The notes under the pieces were generated by a model that made no database searches, was not told where the DNA came from, and saw only the letters and a program-made list of their open reading frames with translations. A program made the position numbers and the translations under genes. 64,000 nt of DNA, taken from positions 1,054,001 to 1,118,000 of the forward strand of contig OZ243932.1 of assembly GCA_965214035.1 (NCBI GenBank), given 5' to 3'. Every line of letters starts with the position of its first letter. Within the stretch, counting starts at the first letter, position 1. Shown here one piece after another: positions 52,623-62,501 of this stretch. The DNA comes from JAJDYQ01 sp965214035 (GTDB lineage Bacteria; Pseudomonadota; Gammaproteobacteria; JAJDYQ01).

Positions 52623-53741
52623 CTAAACGAACCATGGTTCAATTTTCAATAGAATGCCGGCGCACTCAACAACCAGCCAGATGATCGTTATCGGGATAAA
52701 CACCTTCCAGCCCAGGCGCATAATCTGATCATAGCGATAACGGGGAAATGTGGCCCTGAACCATAAGAACAGATAAATAAAAAACACCGTTTTTAATAAC
52801 AACCAGTGAATCCCTGAATCCATCAGCGTACCGAGAATAGGTACCGAACGTATTTCAGCTCCCAGCAAACCATCAAATGGAGACAGCCATCCCCCCATAA
52901 ACAAAATAGCTGTCAGCGTTGCAATCAGGATGATATTGGCATACTCAGCCAGAAAAAACACCGCGAACGCCATGCCAGAATACTCAACATGAAAACCTGC
53001 GACGATTTCTGACTCACCCTCCGCCACATCAAAAGGTGCCCGATTGGTCTCGGCAACGCCTGAGATAAAATAAATCAAAAAAAGCGGAAACAGCGGGATA
53101 TAAAACCAACCCGATGTAATGATATTAAAGCCAAACAGATTCAATGGCGTCTGCTGTGCAAGTATGATTTCCCCCAGATTAAGGCTACCTGCCACCATGA
53201 GCACACCCACCAAAGCAAAGCCCATAGCAATTTCATAGGCCACAATCTGCGCAGCAGAGCGCATCGCGCCCAGAAAAGCATAGCGGGAGTTTGAAGCCCA
53301 GCCGGCTATAATAACACCATATACACCCAGCGACGTCAGTGCCAGCACATACAACAACCCGGCATTGATATCGGCCAGCACCATAACATCATCGAACGGG
53401 ATAACCGCCCAAGCGGCCAGTGCCGGCATAATGGCCAGAATTGGTGCCAACAAAAACATATAAACATTGGCACTGGTCGGAATAATGATTTCCTTGAATG
53501 CCAGCTTCATACCATCGGCTATCGGCTGACCCAGCCCCCAGAGTTTGAAGCCAAAAAAGCCGACACGATTAGGCCCTTTGCGTATCTGCATAAAGCCGAT
53601 GACCTTGCGCTCAATATAAGTCACATAGGCCACGCCCAACATCAAAGGCACAATAATCAGGAGAATTTTAATCAGGGTGGCAATCGTCAGGACCACAGAG
53701 TCAGGCAGAAAACCAAGATATTCAAAAAGCAGACTGTTCAC
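52623..53741 (-). CDS. nuoH: NADH-quinone oxidoreductase subunit H
   Basis: 372 residues, eight membrane helices. It forms much of the quinone cavity. Signatures are ERKVIGFMQIRKGPNRVG and FDVAEGESEIVAGFHVEYSG. The start is GTG at 53741, just after nuoG. Confidence 0.96.
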   Translation of the reverse strand: MNSLLFEYLGFLPDSVVLTIATLIKILLIIVPLMLGVAYVTYIERKVIGFMQIRKGPNRVGFFGFKLWGLGQPIADGMKLAFKEIIIPTSANVYMFLLAPILAIMPALAAWAVIPFDDVMVLADINAGLLYVLALTSLGVYGVIIAGWASNSRYAFLGAMRSAAQIVAYEIAMGFALVGVLMVAGSLNLGEIILAQQTPLNLFGFNIITSGWFYIPLFPLFLIYFISGVAETNRAPFDVAEGESEIVAGFHVEYSGMAFAVFFLAEYANIILIATLTAILFMGGWLSPFDGLLGAEIRSVPILGTLMDSGIHWLLLKTVFFIYLFLWFRATFPRYRYDQIMRLGWKVFIPITIIWLVVECAGILLKIEPWFV

Positions 53742-53745
53742 CTGA

Positions 53746-56094
53746 TTATGCCGCCTGTATCTGCACTTCCTGATTAAATCCGCCCAGCTCCGGTATTAAC
53801 GGCAACCAGAGAGTATCGTCTGCCGGGCTGTCCTCAACACACAATGACAATGAGACAGACTGGTCACCCTGCGATACCAGCACCTGCGATGCACCGGATA
53901 TACCGAACTTATCTGCCGTTGCCGAATTGATGCAGACTACTCGTCTTGAACGACCATCTGCGGTTTGCTGTAATGACTCTGCACGGCGCACCAGACTATC
54001 TGTCGCATAAATACAAACATCTCCGGTTCTGCTTAATCCGCCCGGCAGCATAACCGGTTGCAGGCTATCTGCTATCTCACTAACCGCCGCACTACCCTGA
54101 CCAGCCTGCAACACATCGGCTAATACCTCGGTAGTTGTCTCGTAGCTGTAACGACTAATACCGAGCTGCTGGCCCATCACTCGATACACTTTCCAGGCAG
54201 GGGAAGACTCAGCATGGGTTTTTACCGCTGCACTGAACGACTGTGCCAGCCCCTCCATATTCACATACGTGCCATCAGTCTCCGTATAGGGGGCAACAGG
54301 CAATATGACATCAGCATAATCCTTAACCTGTTTATTAACATACGGGGTCAACACTGTAACAAAGCGACTATCCCTGACGGCCGCAAGCGCCTTTTGCGGA
54401 TCCGCACAATCGTGTTCCGGTTCGACATTATGGATGATCAGGGCAGAAACAGGCTTATCGAGCATTTCGGCAAAATTTTTACCTGCCACGGCAACTGCGG
54501 ATCCACCGACACCACGATGAGGTACCACGCCAGCCTGCCATGCGCCGACGCTGTTTGCGGCGGCCGGCAACTCAACGACAACACTATGAGTTGCCAAAGC
54601 AATCACCCTGACCAACTCCGACAGAATAACAGCATCTGGATGCTGTGCCGTGATCCGACCGGTGACAATAATACCACTACCGGCATCCTTTAACGAATCA
54701 GCTATGGCCCTGTGGGCATCAGCAGGACAGGCGGAGGCAATAACATCCCTGACAGATATCGCATCGGCACCTGCTGCTGCCGCTATAGCAGCCAGCTCCG
54801 CCACCATGATCGCTGGATGGACGATCAGACTTTCAAGCTGTTCAAACCGCAAACCAAAGTCTCTTGGATTGAGGCTGCTGACCTGCGCACCGGCTAACGC
54901 TGCCTTGCGGATACGATGACCGATAACAGGTTGTTCCTTACGAACATTGGCACCGACAACCAACACTGCATCCTGCTTTTCAATGGCAGCTATCGGCACA
55001 CCGATAGTCGGTATAATCGGCTCACGTCCCTGTCCCCTGAAATCAACCTGCATCAGGCGATGGTCGATATTATTACTGCCCAGATGACGAACAATACCCT
55101 GCAAAAGATACATTTCCTCCAGCGTTGCCTGCGGAGACACCCAAGCCCCCAGCGCATCGCCCCCCTGCTCATCGACGACAGATCGGATACCACTGACAGC
55201 CGCTGCCAATGCAGTCTGCCAATCGGTCACCTGCCACTTTCCATCCTGCTTAACCATCGGCACATCGGCTCGCTCCTTGTGCGCGACTCCCTCGTAGCTG
55301 AAACGATCACGGTCAGAAATCCACACCTCATTAATCGCCTCATTGGTGCGCGGGGCCACACGTTGAATTTTGTCCCGGATGGCATGGACATACAGATTGG
55401 AACCCACCGCGTCATGTGGCGCAATAGAACCGGTTTGTCTGACCTCCCAAGCACGAGCACCGAAGCGTGATGGTTTAGCGGTTAATGCGCCCACCGGACA
55501 CAAATCTATCACATTCCCTGACATTTCGTGATCAACAGTCTTTTCGATATAAGTACCAATCAGGGAGTGCATACCACGACCAGTCATACCAAGTTCACGC
55601 AACCCGGCAATCTCCTCACCAAAGCGGACACAGCGGGTACAATGAATACAGCGTGTCAGCTCGGTGCTGATCAGTGGACCAATATCCCTGTCTCGCACGA
55701 CACGCTTACGCTCGACAAAGGCAGAAGAATCCCGACCATAACCCATGGCGATGTCCTGCAGCTCACACTCCCCCCCCTGATCACAGATAGGACAATCCAG
55801 CGGATGATTGATCAGCAAAAACTCCATGACATTCTTCTGAGCTGCTCTGGCAAAGTCGGAAGCCGTATTGACAACCATGCCATCAACAACCGGCGTTGCG
55901 CAGGCAGGCAATGGTTTGGAGGACTTTTCAACCTCAACCAGACACATACGACAGTTGGCTGCCACACTCAACTTACGGTGATAACAGAACCGCGGTATAT
56001 AAATCCCGGCATCATCAGCCACCTCGATAAGCATCTGCCCCGAACTGGCCTTCAGTTCAGTGCCATCAACGATAATAGTAATCCCGCCTCCCAT
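53746..56094 (-). CDS. nuoG: NADH-quinone oxidoreductase subunit G
   Basis: 782 residues from ATG 56094 with GGGAGG close upstream; a longer frame to 56157 is not needed. The N-terminal 2Fe-2S domain (RFCYHRKLSVAANCRMC), the His-liganded cluster region (LDCPICDQGGECELQD) and a ferredoxin-like CIHCTRC...C segment are present. The rest is molybdopterin-oxidoreductase-like without active molybdenum site. It carries electrons within the peripheral arm. Confidence 0.96.
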   Translation of the reverse strand: MGGGITIIVDGTELKASSGQMLIEVADDAGIYIPRFCYHRKLSVAANCRMCLVEVEKSSKPLPACATPVVDGMVVNTASDFARAAQKNVMEFLLINHPLDCPICDQGGECELQDIAMGYGRDSSAFVERKRVVRDRDIGPLISTELTRCIHCTRCVRFGEEIAGLRELGMTGRGMHSLIGTYIEKTVDHEMSGNVIDLCPVGALTAKPSRFGARAWEVRQTGSIAPHDAVGSNLYVHAIRDKIQRVAPRTNEAINEVWISDRDRFSYEGVAHKERADVPMVKQDGKWQVTDWQTALAAAVSGIRSVVDEQGGDALGAWVSPQATLEEMYLLQGIVRHLGSNNIDHRLMQVDFRGQGREPIIPTIGVPIAAIEKQDAVLVVGANVRKEQPVIGHRIRKAALAGAQVSSLNPRDFGLRFEQLESLIVHPAIMVAELAAIAAAAGADAISVRDVIASACPADAHRAIADSLKDAGSGIIVTGRITAQHPDAVILSELVRVIALATHSVVVELPAAANSVGAWQAGVVPHRGVGGSAVAVAGKNFAEMLDKPVSALIIHNVEPEHDCADPQKALAAVRDSRFVTVLTPYVNKQVKDYADVILPVAPYTETDGTYVNMEGLAQSFSAAVKTHAESSPAWKVYRVMGQQLGISRYSYETTTEVLADVLQAGQGSAAVSEIADSLQPVMLPGGLSRTGDVCIYATDSLVRRAESLQQTADGRSRRVVCINSATADKFGISGASQVLVSQGDQSVSLSLCVEDSPADDTLWLPLIPELGGFNQEVQIQAA

Positions 56095-56110
56095 AGTGCC
56101 TCCCTGACTG

Positions 56111-57391
56111 TCAACTGACCATTGAGCGACCGTGCTCAACATAATATTCAAACTCATGGCGAAAATGCTTCAACATACCCTGTACCGGCCATGCGGTTGC
56201 CTCACCAAAAGCACAGATAGTATGCCCCTCAATCATGCCCGCCGCGCGCTCCAGGGTATTGATATCCTCCATGCTGCCCTTACCTTCGACAATACGAGTG
56301 ACAATCCTGTATAACCAGGCCCCACCCTCACGGCATGGAGTACACTGACCACAGGACTCTGCATAATAAAAACGAGACAGACGCTGCAACACCTTCACCA
56401 TATCGGTCGTCTCATCCATGACGATGACTGCCCCGGAGCCCAGTCCTGAACCAGCCTGCTGGAGCGAATCATAATCCATGGTGCAATCCATGATGATTTC
56501 ACCTGGAATAACCGGCATGGAAGAACCACCGGGGATAACTCCTTTGAGCTTATTACCATTCAAGACTCCTCCCGCCATTTCCAGTAATCTGGCAAAGGGC
56601 GTACCCATGCGGACCTCAAAGTTGCCAGGGCTATTCACGTGGCCAGACACAGAAAAAATCTTTACACCGCCACTGCCGGGCGTACCCTGCTCCAGAAACC
56701 ACTGCCCGCCATTACGCATAATGGTCGGCACAGACGCCAGGGTTTCCGTATTATTAACGATTGTAGGGCAACCGTAGAGACCAAAGTTAGCCGGAAACGG
56801 GGGTTTAAAGCGCGGCAGACCTTTCTTGCCCTCCAATGACTCCAGCAGGGCCGTCTCTTCACCACAAATATAGGCACCGGCACCCAAATGGCCATGAATC
56901 TGCACATCAACACCGGAGCCCAGAATACTCTCACCAAGATAACCGGCCTCGCGTGCCTCAAGCAATGCACCTTCAAAGCGATGAAACGGTTCATGATGGA
57001 ACTCTCCCCGCATATAATTATAGCCCACGGCTGCACCCATGGCATAACAGGTAATCGCCATACCCTCTATCAAGGCATGCGGGTTATAGCGCAGGATATC
57101 ACGGTCATGGCAGGTACCTGGTTCGGACTCATCCGAATTACACACGACATACTTTTGTCCGGGGGCATTACGTGGCAAAAAGCTCCACTTCAGACCCGTA
57201 GGAAAACCAGCACCACCACGACCACGAAGCACCGAAATTTTTATCTCCTCAATAACATCTGCCGGCGATGGCTTGTCCCTGAGAATTTTTTCCCATGCCT
57301 GATAGCCACCGATTTTTTTATAATTCTCCAGTGTCCAGGGCTTGTCACCCATGCCCACCGTTGCCAGACAAACCTGTGGATGATCGTTCAT
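56111..57391 (-). CDS. nuoF: NADH-quinone oxidoreductase subunit F
   Basis: 426 residues. It holds FMN and the NADH site (RGRGGAGFPTGLKW) and the N3 4Fe-4S cluster (ESCGQCTPCREG plus a distal Cys). NADH enters Complex I here. It starts three bases after nuoE. Confidence 0.97.
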   Translation of the reverse strand: MNDHPQVCLATVGMGDKPWTLENYKKIGGYQAWEKILRDKPSPADVIEEIKISVLRGRGGAGFPTGLKWSFLPRNAPGQKYVVCNSDESEPGTCHDRDILRYNPHALIEGMAITCYAMGAAVGYNYMRGEFHHEPFHRFEGALLEAREAGYLGESILGSGVDVQIHGHLGAGAYICGEETALLESLEGKKGLPRFKPPFPANFGLYGCPTIVNNTETLASVPTIMRNGGQWFLEQGTPGSGGVKIFSVSGHVNSPGNFEVRMGTPFARLLEMAGGVLNGNKLKGVIPGGSSMPVIPGEIIMDCTMDYDSLQQAGSGLGSGAVIVMDETTDMVKVLQRLSRFYYAESCGQCTPCREGGAWLYRIVTRIVEGKGSMEDINTLERAAGMIEGHTICAFGEATAWPVQGMLKHFRHEFEYYVEHGRSMVS

Positions 57392-57393
57392 AG

Positions 57394-57885
57394 TTACTCA
57401 AGCCCATCCAACAGTTCATTGACCTTATCAGATGTCATATTTTCATGGTAATGACCGTTGACTGTCACGGCCGGGCCACCTGTACAAGCTGCGATGCACT
57501 CCTCCTCCATCTTCAGTGTAATCCGGCCATCGGATGTAGTTTCACCACGCTTACAGCCCAATTTGTTCTCGGCACAGGCAATCAGTTCATCAGCACCCCG
57601 CAACATACAGGAGACATTTGCACAAAAGGCCACGATATGCCGCCCGACCGGTTCGGTTTCCAGCATGGAATAAAACGAAGCGACCTCATAAACAGCAATC
57701 CTTGGCATATCAAGATAATCCGCTACCGCATCCATCACTTCCGTGCGTAGCCACCCCCCCTGCTCTTCCTGCGCCATACTCAGTGCAGATATAACAGCAG
57801 ACTGCCGACGATCCGGTGGATACTTTGCCACCCAGTGATCAATGCGCACCTTGAGATCATCACTGAGCTGATACATATCACTCAC
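57394..57885 (-). CDS. nuoE: NADH-quinone oxidoreductase subunit E
   Basis: 163 residues, thioredoxin-like fold with the N1a 2Fe-2S cluster: CANVSC (C-x4-C) and CIAACTG (C-x3-C). It pairs with NuoF. The GTG start overlaps the nuoD stop (GTGA); an ATG three codons later is an alternative. Confidence 0.96.
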   Translation of the reverse strand: MSDMYQLSDDLKVRIDHWVAKYPPDRRQSAVISALSMAQEEQGGWLRTEVMDAVADYLDMPRIAVYEVASFYSMLETEPVGRHIVAFCANVSCMLRGADELIACAENKLGCKRGETTSDGRITLKMEEECIAACTGGPAVTVNGHYHENMTSDKVNELLDGLE

Positions 57886-59135
57886 CGATCCACCTCACCA
57901 AATACAATATCCTGAGTACCGATAATGGCCACCACATCAGACAACATATGCCCACGCACCATTTCATCAAAGCCGGACAAATGTGCGAAACCCGGTGCGC
58001 GCACCTTTAATCGATATGGCTTGTTCGCACCGTCGGAAATAATATAGGTACCGAACTCGCCTTTAGGATGCTCCACGGCACAATAGGCCTCACCCTCAGG
58101 TACGATATAGCCCTCGGTAAATAACTTAAAGTGATGGATCAATCCCTCCATATCATCCTTCATATCCTCACGCGAAGGTGGTGCAACCTTGTGGTCATCG
58201 GCGATTACAGCACCCGGGTTATGACGCAACCAGTCGATACACTGCCGGATGATTTTACAGGACTCGCGCATCTCCTGTACCCGCACCAGATAGCGGTCAT
58301 AGGAATCGCCATTAGTTCCAACAGGAATATCAAAATCCATCCTGTCATAGACTTCATAAGGCTGCTTCTTGCGCAGATCCCAAGCCACGCCGGAGCCACG
58401 CAGCATGGGGCCGGTGAAGCCCCGTGCGATAGCCCTTTCGGGGGTAACGATACCTATATCCACAAGACGCTGCTTCCAGATACGATTATCGGTCAACAAC
58501 GTTTCATACTCATCAACGCGGGCAGGAAATCTGGCACAGAAATCATCAAGAAAATCCAACAGGGAACCCTGACGATTGCTGTTCATTTCATCGACCTCCT
58601 TCTGCGAATGCCAGCGTGATTTTTTATACTGTGGCATCTGATCCGGCAGATCGCGGTACACACCACCGGGGCGATAATAAGTGGCATGCAAACGCGCACC
58701 CGATACCGCCTCATAAGTATCCATCAAGTCTTCGCGCTCACGAAAGCAATACAAAAACACCGTCATGGCACCAATATCGAGGCCATGGGCACCCAACCAC
58801 AGCAGATGATTAAGGATACGGGTGATCTCATCGAACATAGTCCGAATATACTGCGCACGCTCCGGCACCCGGATACCGAGCAGCTTTTCAATGGTCATCA
58901 CATAGGCATGCTCGTTACACATCATGGACACATAATCCAGGCGATCCATATAACCGATGCTTTGATTAAAAGGCTTGGACTCAGCCAGCTTTTCAGTCGC
59001 ACGGTGCAACAACCCGATATGCGGGTCAGCACGGGTAATGGTCTCACCATCCATTTCAAGCACCAATCGCAATACACCATGCGCCGCTGGATGCTGGGGG
59101 CCGAAATTCATGGTAAAGTTTCTGATCTCAGGCAT
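57882..59135 (-). CDS. nuoD: NADH-quinone oxidoreductase subunit D (49 kDa)
   Basis: 417 residues from ATG 59135 (MPEIRNFTMNFGPQHPAAHG). It forms the quinone site with NuoB; the conserved His and Tyr lie in GPQHPAAHGVLR and VSMMCNEHAY. It is separate from nuoC, unlike the nuoCD fusion of enterobacteria. Start overlaps the nuoC stop. Confidence 0.97.
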   Translation of the reverse strand: MPEIRNFTMNFGPQHPAAHGVLRLVLEMDGETITRADPHIGLLHRATEKLAESKPFNQSIGYMDRLDYVSMMCNEHAYVMTIEKLLGIRVPERAQYIRTMFDEITRILNHLLWLGAHGLDIGAMTVFLYCFREREDLMDTYEAVSGARLHATYYRPGGVYRDLPDQMPQYKKSRWHSQKEVDEMNSNRQGSLLDFLDDFCARFPARVDEYETLLTDNRIWKQRLVDIGIVTPERAIARGFTGPMLRGSGVAWDLRKKQPYEVYDRMDFDIPVGTNGDSYDRYLVRVQEMRESCKIIRQCIDWLRHNPGAVIADDHKVAPPSREDMKDDMEGLIHHFKLFTEGYIVPEGEAYCAVEHPKGEFGTYIISDGANKPYRLKVRAPGFAHLSGFDEMVRGHMLSDVVAIIGTQDIVFGEVDR

Positions 59136-59829
59136 CGGTCTGCCCCTCACGACCCGACTCCTTCCTGACAACACGGGGCACAAGCACTCGCGGTTCAATA
59201 CTGACCGGCTCATAAATTACACGGCCTTTGCCGGCATCATAGCGCATCTCGACATTACCACTGAGAGGAAAATCCTTACGGAAAGGATGACCAACGAAGC
59301 CATAATCAGTCAGGATTCGACGCAAGTCCGGGTGACCCTCAAAAACAATGCCGAACAGATCAAAAGCCTCGCGCTCAAACCAGTCAGCCGACGGCCATAC
59401 CTCGACGACACTCTTAATCAGTGGCATATCATCTTCGGGGCACCAGGCCCTGATCCGGATGCGCTGGTTTTTGGAAACGGACAGCAGGCCATACACAACC
59501 GCATAGCGTGCTGGATGTTTAAGGTCGATCCCGGCCTGCTTCATATCCCGACCGCGCCCATGGGTTACCGCATTAAAGCCACGGGAAAAACCCGTGCCCG
59601 AAGCGGAACCGGTTTGCCACTCATCAAGCCCATAATGAGAATAATCAACACCACAGACATCGATCAGCTGATCAAACGAAAAATCATCGCGCAATACCAC
59701 ACACACATTAATCACATCAGCCGCCCGGATATCCACCGTCAGCTCGCCCAGAGCGACTGCCGACGCAGTAATCCTGCCAGCCAATGACGATTCCAGCGCA
59801 TCCCTAAGCTGTACGAGTGACGGCTCCAT
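59128..59829 (-). CDS. nuoC: NADH-quinone oxidoreductase subunit C (30 kDa)
   Basis: 233 residues from ATG 59829 (MEPSLVQLRDALE). The conserved C-terminal signature is EREAFDLFGIVFEGHPDLRR and HPFRKDFPL. It scaffolds NuoB and NuoD in the peripheral arm. It follows nuoB with one base between the nuoB stop and its ATG. Confidence 0.96.
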   Translation of the reverse strand: MEPSLVQLRDALESSLAGRITASAVALGELTVDIRAADVINVCVVLRDDFSFDQLIDVCGVDYSHYGLDEWQTGSASGTGFSRGFNAVTHGRGRDMKQAGIDLKHPARYAVVYGLLSVSKNQRIRIRAWCPEDDMPLIKSVVEVWPSADWFEREAFDLFGIVFEGHPDLRRILTDYGFVGHPFRKDFPLSGNVEMRYDAGKGRVIYEPVSIEPRVLVPRVVRKESGREGQTDA

Positions 59830-59830
59830 A

Positions 59831-60307
59831 TTACCGCGCAATGGTATCAGTGCGCCTGATTTTTTCCTGCAACTGAACAATACCATACAGCAGAGCTTCG
59901 GCGGTCGGTGGACAACCCGGCACATAGATATCGACAGGAACAATACGGTCGCAACCACGCACCACCGAATAGGAATAATGATAATAGCCACCACCGTTAG
60001 CACAGGAACCCATGGAAATAACCCAGCGTGGTTCAGCCATCTGATCATAGACTCTGCGAAGCGCGGGAGCCATTTTATTACACAAGGTACCGGCCACGAT
60101 CATGACATCTGACTGACGCGGGCTGGGGCGAAACACGACACCAAAGCGATCCAGATCGTAGCGTGAAGCACCGGCATGCATCATTTCTACCGCGCAACAG
60201 GCAAGGCCAAAAGTCATCGGCCATAGAGAACCTGTTCGAGCCCAGTTAATCAACTTGTCCGCGGATGTAGTAACAAAACCTTCCTGCAAAAGACTTTCAA
60301 CGCTCAT
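59831..60307 (-). CDS. nuoB: NADH-quinone oxidoreductase subunit B
   Basis: 158 residues. It holds terminal cluster N2: the adjacent cysteines in LACCAVEMMH, then GSCANGGGYYHYS and VPGCPPTAEALL. N2 passes electrons to quinone. Confidence 0.98.
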   Translation of the reverse strand: MSVESLLQEGFVTTSADKLINWARTGSLWPMTFGLACCAVEMMHAGASRYDLDRFGVVFRPSPRQSDVMIVAGTLCNKMAPALRRVYDQMAEPRWVISMGSCANGGGYYHYSYSVVRGCDRIVPVDIYVPGCPPTAEALLYGIVQLQEKIRRTDTIAR

Positions 60308-60316
60308 AACCTGCTC

Positions 60317-60682
60317 CTATTCCCACTCAAGGGCACCTTTCTTCCATTCATAGACAAAACCTACGACAAGTATCAGCAGAAATACACCCATGGCAATCAT
60401 GGCAAAGAACTGCTGCGGACCCAGGTCTTCCAGAACGACGGCCCAGGGAAACAGAAAGGCAATCTCCAGATCGAAGATGATAAACAGAATGGCCACCAGA
60501 TAGTAACGGACATCAAACTTCATCCGGGCATCCTCGAATGCCTCAAATCCACACTCGAAGGGAGAGTTTTTTTGATCATCCGGACGCCGCGGCCCAAGTA
60601 CAAAGCCGGCCGCCATGGAACCGATACCAAACAACAGCGCCACCATCAGAAACAATAAAATCGGCAGATAATTTTCCAGCAT
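60317..60682 (-). CDS. nuoA: NADH-quinone oxidoreductase subunit A
   Basis: 121 residues from ATG 60682 (MLENYLPILLFLM) with GGGAGG upstream. Three membrane helices and the quinone-loop cysteine in SPFECGFEAFEDAR. It is the first gene of the operon, about 57 nt after a predicted transcription start. Confidence 0.96.
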   Translation of the reverse strand: MLENYLPILLFLMVALLFGIGSMAAGFVLGPRRPDDQKNSPFECGFEAFEDARMKFDVRYYLVAILFIIFDLEIAFLFPWAVVLEDLGPQQFFAMIAMGVFLLILVVGFVYEWKKGALEWE

Positions 60683-60745
60683 GAACCCTCCCATGTATGC
60701 CGTTATGGCAACCATCCCGGCCGCCCGTACCACATTAGAGAGGCA

Positions 60746-60774
60746 ACCATAGGCGATGCCGGCACTACTGTCAA
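60746..60774 (-). promoter_or_regulatory. Predicted sigma70 promoter of the nuo operon
   Basis: Minus-strand TTGACA (60769-60774) and TATGGT (60746-60751) with exactly 17 bp between, upstream of nuoA. A second TTGACA lies near 60815 but without an equally spaced -10 box. Confidence 0.6.
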
Positions 60775-60828
60775 TCTACCTGAATCAGGCCATATTAGTA
60801 TAGCCTCTGCCCTGTCAACCACTTTTTA

Positions 60829-60913
60829 TGGTGCCGATGGCCGGAGTCGAACCGGCACGGCTTGCGCCACTACCCCCTCAAGATAGCGTGTCTACCAATT
60901 CCACCACATCGGC
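60829..60913 (-). tRNA. tRNA-Leu (anticodon GAG)
   Basis: 85 nt ending in encoded CCA. The acceptor stem GCCGATG pairs with CATCGGC. The anticodon stem CTATC/GGTAG encloses the loop TTGAGGG (anticodon GAG). A long class II variable arm and TTCGAGTCC T-loop are present. Placement between secG (8 bp away) and nuoA is common in gammaproteobacteria. Confidence 0.97.
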
Positions 60914-60921
60914 GGTTTAAG

Positions 60922-61404
60922 CTACTCAACCGGTACCGGGTTATCTGGAATACTGTCCGGAACGGGCAGCCCCGGATCCTGCTCACCCACGACCGGCACC
61001 TCCGGCGCGGAAGCACCTCCTTCGAGCGGTATCGAATCCACGCCCGGCGGCTTGAACTCTACTTCGGAAATCGAATCTGCTGCCGTCTGCGTCGCCGGCG
61101 AGGGAGGCTGCTCCCCAGGCTGGACACCTTCAACCACACTGGTGCGCTTCACACGGCTGGCGGCCTCATGGACACGTTCTTTGGCCAGTATGGACAAGCC
61201 CAGAGTCACCACAAAAAAACCGGCTGCCAGCCATGTCGTTGTCTTCTGCAGCAATGATGCGCTGCCAGCAGCACCGAATACCGTACCGGAAGAACCGCTA
61301 CCAAACGCAGCACCCGCATCAGCCCCCTTACCGTGCTGTAACAGAATAAAGCCAACGAGAGCCAATGCCAGAAGTACATCAATAATTACCAATGCAGTGT
61401 ACAT
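60922..61404 (-). CDS. secG: Preprotein translocase subunit SecG
   Basis: 160 residues. Two membrane helices (LVIIDVLLALALVGFILLQ and a second near 55-75) enclose HGKGADAGAAFGSGSSGTVF, the SecG hallmark. It helps SecYE translocation. A Pro/Glu-rich tail of about 75 residues is longer than in Escherichia coli SecG (110 residues). It follows tpiA as usual. Confidence 0.93.
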   Translation of the reverse strand: MYTALVIIDVLLALALVGFILLQHGKGADAGAAFGSGSSGTVFGAAGSASLLQKTTTWLAAGFFVVTLGLSILAKERVHEAASRVKRTSVVEGVQPGEQPPSPATQTAADSISEVEFKPPGVDSIPLEGGASAPEVPVVGEQDPGLPVPDSIPDNPVPVE

Positions 61405-61488
61405 AGAAAATCCATATCACATTAAAGAAAAGCCTGACCAACCGATCCCGGTTCTGTCAAAGCATGAAAAAGCAACAATGGCAGCATA

Positions 61489-62241
61489 TCAGCCTGCCGC
61501 CGCACAGATTTCAAGAAAATCTTCGGCCTTAAGCGATGCTCCACCGATCAGGCCACCGTCAATATCATCCATACGCATAAGCTCGCCGGCATTTGCAGGC
61601 TTCATGCTGCCACCATAAAGAATACGGACACGGGCAGCAACATCCTCGCTCAGGCCGGCCAATCGGGCACGAATCATGGCATGTACCTCCTGCGCCTGCA
61701 TAGGCGTTGCCACCTTGCCGGTACCAATCGCCCATACAGGTTCATAGGCGATCACACAGCGACCAATAGCATCGATGCCCACATCTTCTATAACAGCATC
61801 GAGCTGGCGTGTGACAACCTCATTCGTCATACCTCTGTCACGCTCCTGCAACAACTCACCCACACAAAGAACAGGCACAAACCCATGCGCCAGAGCCGCC
61901 TTGAAGCGCACCGCAACATCCTGCTCCGATTCTCCATACAGAGTGCGGCGTTCAGAATGCCCGACAATGACATACTGGCAACCAAAATCCTTTAACATGG
62001 AACCCGATATTTCACCGGTATAGGCACCGGAGTCATGCTCATTGATATTCTGCGCCCCCCAAGCCACAGCGGTACCCCTGAGCCTTTCACAGACCTGCTG
62101 CAAATAGACATACGGCACACACACCGCAATCTCCGCTTTTTTCACCGACCCGATACCAGCAAGGATACCGTCCAGCAAATGATTGATACTGTCGCGGGAA
62201 CCGTTCATCTTCCAGTTACCGGCTACCAAAGGCTGACGCAT
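61489..62241 (-). CDS. tpiA: Triosephosphate isomerase
   Basis: 250 residues from ATG 62241 (MRQPLVAGNWKMNG). Catalytic residues: Lys in NWKMNG, His in VIVGHSERR and Glu in AYEPVWAIGTGK. It interconverts dihydroxyacetone phosphate and glyceraldehyde 3-phosphate. The frame stays open 76 codons upstream but that part is not TpiA-like. Confidence 0.98.
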   Translation of the reverse strand: MRQPLVAGNWKMNGSRDSINHLLDGILAGIGSVKKAEIAVCVPYVYLQQVCERLRGTAVAWGAQNINEHDSGAYTGEISGSMLKDFGCQYVIVGHSERRTLYGESEQDVAVRFKAALAHGFVPVLCVGELLQERDRGMTNEVVTRQLDAVIEDVGIDAIGRCVIAYEPVWAIGTGKVATPMQAQEVHAMIRARLAGLSEDVAARVRILYGGSMKPANAGELMRMDDIDGGLIGGASLKAEDFLEICAAAG

Positions 62242-62470
62242 AGGACAAATTCCGGGGCACTCGTTAAAAGCGGGCGCAGAGTAGCAACAACGAACAGAAA
62301 AAGCAACGCCGATAATCCAGCGACAGACAAAACCCGGGCGGGAGCAGCTTACAGAAGAAAGCAAGCCTCGGAACGGCAAATCGAAACCGTCCGGGGACAA
62401 CAGCCTGGAAGTTAAAATCAAAAAAGCGGAACCGGAATAACAATACAAAGCGGGAATCCGGCCCCGCAAC

Positions 62471-62492
62471 AGCCGGCAGGGAAGTGCCGGCT
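62471..62492. terminator. Hairpin after the autotransporter gene
   Basis: Perfect 8-bp inverted repeat AGCCGGCA/TGCCGGCT with a 6-base loop, 9 bp beyond the stop of the autotransporter gene. There is no T-tract, so it is either a weak terminator or an mRNA-stabilising stem. Confidence 0.4.
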
Positions 62493-62501
62493 ACGGAAAT
62501 C

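Noticed and set aside
55528..56118. 196-codon plus-strand frame
   Set aside because: Antisense to nuoG, with no ribosome site or motif.
59830..60048. 73-codon N-terminal extension of nuoC
   Set aside because: It lies wholly within nuoB in another frame; the ATG at 59829 fits the family.
62242..62469. 76-codon N-terminal extension of tpiA
   Set aside because: Not TpiA-like; the conserved start is at 62241.
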